Below are positions 55,317 to 64,000 of a stretch of 64,000 bases of DNA, piece by piece; positions within the stretch are counted from its first letter, which is position 1; each line of letters begins with the position of its first letter. Where the stretch lies: the NCBI GenBank assembly GCA_028687475.1, contig JAQUAB010000005.1:1-64000 (forward strand), written 5' to 3'. The notes under the pieces were generated by a model that saw nothing but the letters and a program-made list of their open reading frames with translations, did not search any database and was not told the DNA's origin. Both the position numbers and the translations under genes were made by a program. The DNA is from Candidatus Gracilibacteria bacterium (GTDB taxonomy: Bacteria; Patescibacteriota; Gracilibacteria; BD1-5; UBA2023).

Positions 55317-56780
55317 ATGCTTCCACGAGTTACTATAGTTGGCCGACCAAATGTCGGAAAATCGAGTCTTTTTAATGCTCTTTCTGGTCATCGTATCGCG
55401 ATTGTCTCTGATATTGAGAACACGACACGCGACATTATCGAATTCAAGATTCATGACAATGAACAAGATTTTTCCTATATCCTTGCGGATTCTGGAGGTA
55501 TTGTTCAGGCAGATGATGAGACACTCCTTTCTGATGTTCGCGGACGTGTGGATGATGCTATCGAGAGCTCCGATCTCATTCTTTTTGTCCTCGAGTTCGA
55601 TCGTATCACAGAGTTCGATGAGCATATTGCGAAGAAGCTTCGTCGTTCCAATAAACCGATTCTCGTGGTGGCGAATAAGGCAGATAATCCAAAACGTGCG
55701 GTAGAATCGTATGCGCTTCTCGAGCTCGGTCTTGGTGATGTGATCCCAACGAGTCCGATGCAGACACGCGGTATGGAAGAACTCCGTATTGCTATCGCGA
55801 AAACCCTTCGTGAACATGGATTCGAGTCCAAGGCAGATACAGAGCTCGAAGATGAGAATATATTGAAGCTCGCGATTATTGGTCGTCCGAATGTCGGGAA
55901 ATCCTCTCTCGTGAATGCAATTTCTGGAGAGATGCGCTCTATCGTGAAGGATATGCCCGGAACGACTCGAGATGCTATCGATACGATTATCGAATTCCAA
56001 GGTGAAGAAATCTGTCTCATCGATACTGCTGGTATCCGTCGAGCGGGAAAAATCGGGAATGCGAATATCGAACAGTGGAGTGTGATGCGCGCAGAGCGCT
56101 CTATCGAGCGTGCTGATGTGGTTGCGGTGGTTCTGGATGCATTCGAAGGTATTGCTCATCAGGATGAGCATATCGTCGGCGAAGCGATGAAAGCGAAAAA
56201 GGGAATTATCCTTGTGCTGAACAAGTGGGATAAGGTGCTCAATAAGCCAAATGTTGGAAGAGAAACCATTCTCGAGCGATATATGCAGTACCTCGCGAAG
56301 AAGTTCGATTTTCTCTCCTATGCTCCAGTGGTGTTTACTCAGGCGATTGAAGGGAAACGCATCGATCTCGTTCTCGAGCATGCGATCAAGATTCGTGCTG
56401 AGCGTCAGAAGCGTGTGAAGACGGGTGTCTTCAATAAGTTTCTCGATCAGATTACCTACGATCATGCTCCAACAGGAAACAAGAAATCCCACAAGCCAAA
56501 AATCTATTACGGTTCTCAGGTAGATATCAATCCTCCACGATTTGTGATTTCTGTGAACAATGCTGGGCACTTTCATTTCTCGTATGTTCGTTATATCGAG
56601 AACAAGATTCGTGAGATTTTCGGATTCGAGGGAACGCCTATCGATATTGAACTTCATTCACGCAAGAGTATCTACAAGGACAAGAGTCCTGAACGTGATG
56701 AAGAGGAAGGGGAGAATATGATTCGTCGTGACGATCATGTAGACAAGAAGTTCGCTACCAAGAAGAAGAAAAGAAGATAA
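55317..56780 (+). CDS. der: Ribosome-assembly GTPase Der (EngA)
   Basis: 487 residues with no TGA at all, despite about 30 glycines. Two tandem GTPase domains: G1 GRPNVGKSS at residue 9 with DTTRD-like NTTRDIIEF, DSGG and NKAD; second G1 GRPNVGKSSLVNAISG near residue 188 with PGTTRDAID, DTAG and NKWD. The C-terminal KH-like domain (VNNAGHFHFSYVRYIENKIRE, then EGTPIDIELHSRKS) is followed by a Lys/Arg tail. Der is needed for late 50S assembly. Four bases of overlap-free spacing to a TraB-like gene downstream. Confidence 0.98.
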   Translation: MLPRVTIVGRPNVGKSSLFNALSGHRIAIVSDIENTTRDIIEFKIHDNEQDFSYILADSGGIVQADDETLLSDVRGRVDDAIESSDLILFVLEFDRITEFDEHIAKKLRRSNKPILVVANKADNPKRAVESYALLELGLGDVIPTSPMQTRGMEELRIAIAKTLREHGFESKADTELEDENILKLAIIGRPNVGKSSLVNAISGEMRSIVKDMPGTTRDAIDTIIEFQGEEICLIDTAGIRRAGKIGNANIEQWSVMRAERSIERADVVAVVLDAFEGIAHQDEHIVGEAMKAKKGIILVLNKWDKVLNKPNVGRETILERYMQYLAKKFDFLSYAPVVFTQAIEGKRIDLVLEHAIKIRAERQKRVKTGVFNKFLDQITYDHAPTGNKKSHKPKIYYGSQVDINPPRFVISVNNAGHFHFSYVRYIENKIREIFGFEGTPIDIELHSRKSIYKDKSPERDEEEGENMIRRDDHVDKKFATKKKKRR

Positions 56781-56805
56781 ATATTTGTCTAAAAACAATA
56801 TCAAA

Positions 56806-57777
56806 ATGTCTCGCAAGTTTCTCATCATTACTGGTTTTTTCTCATTTCTCGCACTTTTCGTGCAGTGGGGATTTACAGGGTTTTCTGGACTTATTGGAGG
56901 TATTTTTCAGATTCTTTCTTGTGGACTCATTGCATCGTTGATTGTCCGAATGCTTCGGGGAAAAGATATTTCTTTTCGTGCCAACTTTATCCGATCGACG
57001 CTTGTTTTTGCTTCCGTCATCGGGTTTTTCTCAGGGATTCTACTCCTATTTATCGCATATCAGAACACTTTCCCTGCCGCAGTAGGAAAAGTCATACTGA
57101 CCAATGGTGACAAAAATATTGTCGTCTATCAGATGTCACATATCGCCACACCAGCATTTTATGCTCAAGTAAAAAATGGAATCACAGAACTTGCTGCATC
57201 GGGATATACGATCTATGCTGAGTGAGTCAGACCAGGAACTCCTGAGAATCAGGAACGTTTCGATAAGCTCCTCGGTATCAAGATGACCAAGACACTGTAT
57301 GAGAATTTTTCGTCTCTTTTCGGACTCATATCCCAAGATGACTCGATCTATGCTGAAGTGGCTACAGGAAGCCTCCAGAATGTGGATATTTCTCTCGATG
57401 ATATCATGAATCTCATCGGAACAGGTGCTGTAGTTCCTGAATCCAGTCCTATCGACCTCGAAGCAGAAATCGCTCAGCTCGATGCCTCAGAACGAGGCGT
57501 TCTGCTGGCTCCATTCATGCGTTCCATGTTGAATTTCTTTCTCAGGAATAATAGTTCCCTTGATTCGCTTGCATCAGGTTTTTCGCCTGAAGTGTTCGAT
57601 GTGATTCTTCATGATCGCAATGCATTCATCGTCAAGACACTCGAAGCTGATACCCAGAAGAATATTGTCCTCGTCTATGGGGCAATGCACTTCCAGGGAA
57701 TCTATGATCTCCTCAAAACTCACGATCCAAAATGGAAGATTCTCTCTGTAGAATCTCTCTATCCTTATTCATTCTAG
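56806..57777 (+). CDS. TraB/GumN-like membrane protein
   Basis: 323 residues with one TGA-Gly (AEGVRPGTPENQ). Three N-terminal TM helices (residues 5-27, 31-47, 65-90) precede an extracytoplasmic or cytoplasmic domain with VVYQMSHIATPAFYAQVKNGI, YTIYAEGVRPGTP, a helical middle and DVILHDRNAFIVKTL, then VLVYGAMHFQGIYDLL. The HIA-P, AEG, RN and YGAMH blocks match the TraB/GumN (ChaN-like) superfamily, whose conserved Glu/His are thought to form a metalloprotease-like site. Its fusion to N-terminal TM helices is less usual. Lies 25 bases after der. Confidence 0.8.
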
Positions 57778-57879
57778 GACGTCAAATCTATCCTCGACTT
57801 CCTTTTGATTTCTGAGCAGGTTTTCATATACTAAATTGACCTATTTCAGGCTCTTATTTTCCTATTGATTTTATTTTTC

Positions 57880-59853
57880 ATGGCACCAAAAGATCAAAAA
57901 CCACAAAAAAAACCAACTCCCAAAGTTCCAAAGATTCCAAAACTTCCAAAATGAGCGAATGTGAAAGTCTATGAGATTACTCTTCGTACCTTTCTCTATC
58001 CGATTATTGTTGGGTTTGGTATTTTTGCTATCATCTACGGAATTCGTAACTACTCTACAGAGAAAATCACCTACAATGATGATATCGGACTCAATCAGAT
58101 TACTCAGAACTATAGTTCTGGAGTCTATGAGGAAGTAGTGATTCAAGGCGCGAATATCCAGGCAAAGAAGAAGGCGACAGAAAATGTCGTGAATGGAAAG
58201 GTGGTTACGAGTCGCGAAGTAGATCGAACGATACTTCCGGTAAATCTCGAGATTACTGATATTGGTCTCTCGAATCCAGCCAATCCCACCAAGGTGACTA
58301 TCAAAGAAGAAGGATGGGGTACTGTTCTGGCAGATCTTCTTCCATCACTTCTCGGAACTCTTCTCTTTATCGTATTTCTCTTCTTCATCATGGGTCGTAT
58401 GGGTGGTGGAGGCATGGGAAGTCCGATGGCGTTCATCAAGAGTCGTGCTCGTATGTATGATCCTGAGATGGATGAGAAAGTGACATTCGAGAATGTTGCT
58501 GGTGCAGAAGAAGAGAAAGCAGATCTCGTAGAGATTGTCGACTTCCTCAAGAGTCCACAGAAATACAAAGACCTCGGTGCGAAAATCCCTCGTGGTATCC
58601 TGCTCCAGGGGCCTCCAGGAACGGGGAAGACGCTTCTTGCTCGTGCTGTTGCAGGTGAATCTGATGTTCCATTTTTCTCTATCTCTGGTTCTGAGTTCGT
58701 CGAGATGTTCGTCGGTGTCGGTGCTGCTCGTGTACGTGACCTCTTCAAGGATGCTCGTGACAATGCTCCATCGATCATCTTCATCGATGAGATCGATGCT
58801 ATCGGGAAAAAGCGTTCTCCTGGTATCGGTGGTGGACACGATGAACGTGAACAGACATTGAACCAGATCCTCACGGAGATGGACGGATTCGATAACGAGA
58901 CCAATGTCATCGTCATGGCAGCAACCAATCGTGCTGATGTCCTCGATAAGGCTCTTCTTCGTCCAGGACGATTCGATCGCAAGGTGACCATCAATCTCCC
59001 AACTCTCGAAGACCGTCGCAAGATCCTCGACGTCCATGCGAAATGAAAACCATTCGCTGATGATGTGAATCTCGATAAGATCGCAGCTATCACCGTCGGA
59101 TTCTCTGGTGCTGAGCTCGGGAATCTCCTGAATGAGTCTGCTATCCTCGCTGGTAAGAATAGTGCGAAAAGTATCACTCAAGAGATGATCCAGAAATCTA
59201 TCGAGAAAGTCGTGATGGGAAATGAGAAAAAATCGCTCCGCATGACCGAACACGAGAAGAAGCTCACTGCTATCCATGAGATCGGACATGCGATCGTCGG
59301 CAAGATGCTCGCACACACAGATCCAGTGCACAAGATATCTATCCTTCCTCGTGGTGGCGCTGGTGGCGTCACTTGGTTCCTCCCTGAGAAAGATAGAACC
59401 TATACTTCGAAGGCGAAATATCTAGATGAACTCGCGACTCTCTATGGTGGTCGTGTAGCAGAAGAAGTATTCTTCGGTCCTGACTATATCACGACGGGTG
59501 CGAGCTCAGATATCGAGCGTGCGACCGAGATTGCTCGTGCGATGGTGATGCGATTCGGTTTCGATAGTGATATCGGGCCAGAGAATCTCGCTCCGGATAT
59601 GAGTGAAGGCAACTTCCTCGGTGGTCAGACGAATGCGAAGGTCATCTCTGATAAGACACAGGATCTCATCGATTCGAAGGTGCGCAAGCTCCTTCTCGAT
59701 GCCTATGCTCTCGCGAAGAAGATCATCACTACGAACAAGGCTCTCCACGAGAATCTCGCGAATGCTCTCCTCGAACGTGAAGAGATGCTTCAGGAAGAGT
59801 TCGATGCATTCTTCGAAGGAGTGGAAGGTGTTCCACAGAAAGTCGCAATGTAG
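57880..59853 (+). CDS. ftsH: ATP-dependent zinc metalloprotease FtsH
   Basis: 657 residues, two TGA-Gly codons (57958 region and 59044, the latter in HAKGKPFADD). Unusual Lys/Pro N-terminal tail ([19 protein letters not shown]) precedes TM1 ([18 protein letters not shown]); a periplasmic-type domain of about 90 residues; TM2 ([19 protein letters not shown]). AAA: Walker A GPPGTGKT, Walker [12 protein letters not shown] with RPGRFDR. Zinc site HEIGHA near residue 470, with the third ligand Asp in [11 protein letters not shown]. Degrades membrane and regulatory proteins. Strong CTC/ATC codon bias suggests high expression. Terminator follows. Confidence 0.98.
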
Positions 59854-59856
59854 TCT

Positions 59857-59885
59857 ATTCCCTCACGAAAGTGGGGGATTTTTTG
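59857..59885 (+). terminator. Terminator after ftsH
   Basis: TCCCTCAC-GAAA-GTGGGGGA stem with T6, six bases after the ftsH stop. Confidence 0.85.
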
Positions 59886-59945
59886 TATTTTCCGTTCAAT
59901 AGATCTTTTTCTTGATCTATTAGATAAAATTCATACTATAAAAAA

Positions 59946-60098
59946 GCCAAAATTACATCTTCTATTCTTTTTATATTTAAAGGTAAGTAGGAGGATTTGC
60001 AAAATCCTTTCCTCTCTTTCTGTCTTTAAATATAGGAAGAAGTTGTAGTTTTGGCGAACATTAAGGTGAGCGAGTCCTCCTTTTTGTTTGCCAAAACT
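59946..60098 (+). ncRNA. Candidate structured RNA, copy 2 (interleaved helices, before the R-M system)
   Basis: Helix A: 59946-59982 with 60024-60055, about 30 bp with small internal loops; ends GCCAAAA/TTTTGGC and TATATTTAAAG/CTTTAAATATA are perfect. The apical loop holds AGGAGGA (59989-59995), complementary to TCCTCCT (60075-60081) downstream, which runs into TTTTTGTTTGCC. Helix C: AGTTTTGGCGAAC (60047) with GTTTGCCAAAACT (60086), 13 bp with one G-U, competes with helix A for the TTTTGGC strand. Layout and spacing match the 32177 element while the sequence of the helices differs. This occupies most of the 328-base gene-free stretch 59854-60181; the rest holds hairpins AATAGATC/GATCTATT (59898) and ATCCCACT/AGTGGGAT (60104). 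Confidence 0.65.
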
Positions 60099-60137
60099 CA
60101 CGTATCCCACTCAAAAAGTGGGATCGATCCATTTTTA

Positions 60138-60180
60138 TAGACTGTATGTTTTGGCGTGTTTATACTGTAGCACGCCTTTT
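60138..60180 (+). promoter_or_regulatory. Methyltransferase promoter overlapped by a hairpin
   Basis: TAGACT (60138), 17-base spacer, TATACT (60161-60166). A stem GGCGTG/CACGCC (60153/60171) followed by T5 spans the -10 box, and ATG follows at 60182, so the leader is under 10-15 bases. The hairpin could act as a terminator for upstream RNA or as an operator. Confidence 0.6.
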
Positions 60181-60181
60181 T

Positions 60182-60976
60182 ATGTGACAATATTTCAAAG
60201 ATAACAATTTCGCACTGTATCATGGAGATAGTATTGAAATAATGTCGAAATTTTCAGAAAATACTGTTGATATGATATTTGCTGATCCTCCGTATTTTCT
60301 CTCTAATTGATGAATGACGGTTCATGCAGGACGAATGGTAAAAGTTGATAAATGAGATTGGGATAAATCTACTGGAACAGAAGATGATTTCGCTTTCCAT
60401 ATTCGTTGGTTAGAGGAAGCAAAAAGAATATTAAAACCAGATTGAACGATCTGGATATCTTGAACATATCATAGTATATATCAGTGTGGATATGCACTTC
60501 AGATTCTTGGTTTTCATATACTTAATGATATATCTTGGTTCAAGCCTAATGCTTCACCAAATCTTTCTTGTAGGTTCTTTACTGCTTCTCATGAGACAAT
60601 AATATGGGCGAGAAAGAGTAAAAAATGAAAACATTACTTTGATTATAACTCCATGAAAAATGGTGATTGGTCTGGGGATAGCATCAAAAAACCTGGGCTT
60701 CAGATGCGATCTGTCTGGTCTGTTCATCCACCGAAGAACTGGGAAAAAGTACACGGTAAGCATCCAACACAAAAGCCAATCGATCTTCTCAAAAGGATCA
60801 TCATAGCGTCTACAAAGGATCAAGATATTATTCTTGATCCTTTTTCTTGATCTTGAACTACGGGCATTGCTTCAGAGATTATATGAGAAAGGAAATATAT
60901 ATGAATCGATCAAAATAAAGAATATCTCGATCTCACAATTAAACGGTACAAAGATATTAAATCCAACTCCAAATAA
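60182..60976 (+). CDS. Type II DNA methyltransferase (beta-class, DPPY)
   Basis: 264 residues with many TGA-Gly codons; the second codon is TGA. Motif IV DMIFADPPYFLSNGGMT (residues 30-46) comes first and motif I LDPFSGSGTTGIASEII near residue 222 last, with the target-recognition region between: the order of beta-class amino-methyltransferases. KHPTQKPIDLLKRIIIAS is motif X. The DPPY form favours adenine-N6 methylation, though N4-cytosine is possible for this class. Transfers methyl from SAM to protect host DNA against the nuclease gene 4 bases downstream. Confidence 0.9.
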
Positions 60977-60980
60977 TTCT

Positions 60981-62204
60981 ATGACTACCCTCAATCATGA
61001 TGCCTGGGATATTATATTCAATAAACTTCAGATACTTGGATCTGTGGATAAATGTTGATATTATGACATTACTGCAGATGATATAAAAAGAATCTCAAAT
61101 AGAGAGCCGAGACTCATGACAAAAATTGATTATGAAGAAGTCTTACCTCAGATTATGAAAGAAAATCAACTCTCTATACTTGCTATATCAAATTGAGTAT
61201 ATAGAATCGCTCGTACTAATCCATTTATCAAAATTGCACCGATATCAAGTGTTGAAAATATAAAAAAGATGATGGTCCGTGATGATATATATACTATCGA
61301 TCCATTTTCTATTAAAACTGAATCACAAATACTTGACCTATGTGGCGTAAACTGAATATTGGATGAGGTATTTTGAGAAAAATCATATTTGACTATCAGA
61401 TGAAGAATAAGAATTGATTCTGAAATCGGATTCACTCTTAATTCTACAAAGTATAATATCTCATGAGTACAGATAGAAGTTGATGGTGGTTATGAATGAG
61501 ACTCATCCATTAACCTTGTGGAAGCAAAGATGTGAGGAAGGGGAAATCTTAGCATAAGGCAACTTCTTTATCCTGAATTATTTTGGAAATCTCATGTTGC
61601 AAATAAAGAAATACGATCTCATGTATTACTCTATGAACGCAATATTATTAGATTTATACCATTTTATATAGTCTCAAACTGAGAATATATACTTGATAGC
61701 AATAATGAAAAGCAGTTTCAATTTATTCGTCCTGATATTGAAGTATTTGAGATATCAAAAGTCCCAATCAAGGAATGATTTCTGAATTATGATGCTCCAT
61801 TTCCTCAGGCAGATGATTTTGATAAGGTGGTATCTATGTTTATATACATATCCAGTGGATATAATTCAAAAGATGAGCTCTCAAGGGAGTTTGATATTGT
61901 GAGTCGTCAGATAGATTACTATTATTCTGTATTGAGTTTTCTTGGTCTCTGTAAGAATGAACGAGGAGATAGCATAACTCTCACTGAAAGATGAGAACAA
62001 TTGTCTTGATTATCAAAAGATGAACTTCTCATTGAGCTTGCGAAGATTATATTTTCCTCAAAAATATTTCATGATGCCTACAAATATGGAGTTGATTTAG
62101 TTGATGAGAAAGATTTTGATAAATGGAGAATTAGTGGAAGTACGATAAAACGAAGACTTCAAACTGTAAATGCATGGATAAGATACTTTAAGGAGATTTT
62201 ATAG
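60981..62204 (+). CDS. Putative type II restriction endonuclease
   Basis: 407 residues with about 25 TGA-Gly codons, the strongest reliance on recoding of any enzyme here. Helical N-terminus (MTTLNHDAWDIIFNKLQILG), a winged-helix-like region (RISNREPRLMTKIDYEEVLP), then the presumed nuclease core: D of GGYEGDSSINLVEAKMGGRGN, where D...VEAK fits PD-(D/E)xK, followed by LSIRQLLYPELFWKSHV. A C-terminal helical domain (SRQIDYYYSVLSFLGLCKN, LTERGEQLSG) recalls winged-helix recognition modules. Position directly behind a methyltransferase supports the assignment. Recognition sequence not readable. Confidence 0.78.
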
Positions 62205-62276
62205 TATTTTGCTAAATTCTGAGAAGTATAACTTTCTTCTCATCATGCACGAACATATGTTTATATTCAAGAAAGT

Positions 62277-64000
62277 TTAGTCTCCCCATATCCCATGATC
62301 TCGGAGAATATCTCTCTGCTTCTGGGTACAGAGGGTTTCCATGACTTCGAGAGGGATAGTCCTGATCTCATCGATAGTTCCTGCTATTTTTAGGAGTTTC
62401 TTACGAGTGACCGGTCAGATTCCTGGTATTTCTTCGAGGATATTCTTCTTCATACTTTTCATACGAGCAGATTTATTCGCTCCGATGGAGAATCGATGAG
62501 ATTCATCTCGTGCCTTCTGGAGCACCATGAGTTCTCCGGTTCATTTCTCGAAGAGGATAGGGTCACGATGTCCAGGGAGGAATATCTCTTCCTCACGCTT
62601 TGCTATGGAACAGAGGGGAATAGAGCGATAATCTATGAGTGATGAACGATGAGATATTCAGTTTTCATCCTCTACTTTCTTATCGTTTATCGTTCATAAT
62701 TTATAGTTGGATATTCCCGCATCTATTCCTGCTATCGCGCTTGAGAGCTGTCACTTGCCTCCGTCGATGATGATGAGGTGTGGGAAGTTATTCATCTCGA
62801 GTCACTCGAGAGTTCGTCGCTTCATGACTTCCCGGTGAGATGCGAAGTCGTCGATATCTCCATCCTTCAGGGATTGGATCTTGTATTTCTTGTATCGAGA
62901 AGTCTCTGCCTTCCCATTCACGATGACGACACGAGAAGCATAGGTGAAGTGTCCATCGGTATGAGAGATATCATAACATTCGAATATGATTTCTCACTTC
63001 TTCGGTGCTGGATATCCGAGTCTTTCAAGTACGTTGACCATATGTTCTCGAGTGAGCGTCTTGTTCTCGAGTGATGAGAGTTCTTTCTTATATGCATACT
63101 CTCTCACTTGGTTGAGTGTGAAAAGTATGATTTCATTCTTTGGTCAGATTTTTGGAGCTTCGACCGTGACTTTCTGTGATTTCAGGAATTCTATGAGTGC
63201 TTCATCTTCTATCTCATTCTGGCAGAGGAGGAGTTCAGGTGTATCGTCATTATTCCCATCGGTAGTATATTGTCGCAGGAGGAATTGGGTCATGATATCT
63301 GACTTCTCGTCAGCTCAGAGTATGACTTCATGTCTGAGAACTCCGATTATCTGACTATTGCGAATTTGAGTGATTCCTATATATGTTTTATCATACTTTT
63401 CATACTGCACAAAAACATCCACATTTCATTCGAGAATATCTCGGACTTTCTGTCGTTCGTGGAGTCACTTCAGGGCTTCAAGTGTTTCCTTGATTTTCTG
63501 CGCATCTTCGAATTGGAGATTTCGAGATTTCTCTATCATTTCTCATTCGAGTTCTCGGTAGAGTTCATCAGAATCACCACGCAAGAAACTCCGAGCCCGT
63601 GCGAGATTGCCGTCATGTTCCTTCATCTTCCCAGATTCGAGGACACAGGGTGCTGGGCAGAGCCCGATATAGTAATCCATACAAGGAATAGTTCTTCCAG
63701 CCTTATCTGTTATAAGTATTTTTTCTCCTCTATCACGTGCGAACTTCATCTTGCAATTGCGAATACGAAATATCCGACGGATTGCACGAACAGATTGCTC
63801 TACAGCGCTCACATATGGTCCATAATATTCTCCTCCATCGCGGAACTTCTGTCGGGTCTTGATGAGTTCTGGGACAGGAGAGTTCGTGATCTTGATATAT
63901 GCGAGATTCTTGTCATCCTTCATGAGGATATTGTACTTCGGCGAGAGGTGCTTGATGATATTGGTCTCGAGTACGAGTGCTTCCACTTCCGTCTCACAGA
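62277..64000 (-). CDS. uvrC: Excinuclease ABC subunit C, N-terminus beyond the window
   Basis: About 574 residues visible; the first part of the GIY-YIG domain lies past 64000. Readable: CETEVEALVLETNIIKHLSPKYN, the end of the N-terminal nuclease domain; CPAPC near 63655; the UVR motif ELEGEMIEKSRNLQFEDAQKIK; the C-terminal endonuclease with ECYDISHTDG, HLIIIDGGKGQLS, SIAKREEEIFLPG and DESHRFSI; and the final HhH LEEIPGIGPVTRKKLL. Makes both incisions in nucleotide excision repair. An insertion of about 25 residues between GQLSSAIAGIDAG and IPLCSIAKR is encoded by repeat-like DNA (62634-62706). Many TGA-Gly codons. Confidence 0.95.

Noticed and set aside
59946-60098. Integron attC site or IS end for the inverted repeats at 60 kb
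   Set aside because: The GTT-RRRY/RYYY-AAC core boxes do not fit, there is no integron integrase or transposase, and the sister element at 32 kb shares RNA-like features (T-run, covarying helices).

Overview
The window reads as a chromosomal piece from a Candidate Phyla Radiation bacterium that uses genetic code 25 (UGA = glycine), i.e. Candidatus Gracilibacteria (BD1-5) or Absconditabacteria (SR1). The main evidence is internal. Nearly every conserved gene on both strands is cut by in-frame TGA exactly where its family has glycine (GyrA G97, the ClpB Walker A glycine, the GNSGG motif of a trypsin-like protease, the HAKGKPF stretch of FtsH), while all genes end at TAA or TAG. All coding calls below are read with TGA as Gly. 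This merges many fragments and exposes genes that the standard code hides. Start codons have no Shine-Dalgarno sequence; they follow T-rich stretches, and several lie so close to a -10 box that the mRNA must be (nearly) leaderless.

Layout. 1-3.8 kb: rRNA operon end (spacer, 23S, 5S, two tRNA-Val). 3.9-10 kb: a minus-strand hotdog-like protein, ftsX, tRNA-Asp and tRNA-Ala, two small basic proteins, tuf, rpsJ, rpmB, rpsP, khpA and two VirB2-like pilin paralogues, separated by AT-rich palindromic repeats. 10-19 kb: a small Gly/Pro-rich protein, gyrA, then three exported proteins (trypsin-like protease, RlpA-CAP fusion, beta-propeller). 19-28.8 kb: HIT protein, aspS, a type II toxin-antitoxin pair, an EamA transporter, clpB under a CIRCE operator, GIY-YIG protein, ABC-F ATPase and tRNA-Arg.

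28.76-39.62 kb is an integrated element flanked by a 54-bp direct repeat made of tRNA-Arg sequence. It carries a tyrosine integrase at the right end, a DUF5906-like helicase, a catalytic-domain-only recombinase, a structured RNA, a run of envelope proteins and a three-gene operon led by a HEPN-type (RxxxxH) protein. It is AT-rich and especially dense in UGA-Gly codons.

39.8-43 kb: an ECF sigma factor with a membrane partner and a DUF2202 ferritin-like protein, then a GNAT acetyltransferase and tRNA-Lys. 43.2-55.2 kb is one continuous gene for a surface protein of about 4,000 residues. 55.3-59.9 kb: der, a TraB/GumN-like membrane protein, ftsH. 59.9-62.2 kb: a second structured RNA with the same architecture as the one in the island, then a type II restriction-modification pair. 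62.3-64 kb: uvrC (N-terminus outside the window), carrying an in-frame repeat insertion.

Most notable: the recoding itself and its skew away from highly expressed genes; the giant surface protein; the tRNA-Arg element with a possible defence operon; and the two-member RNA family (32.2 and 60.0 kb) with interleaved, covarying helices.
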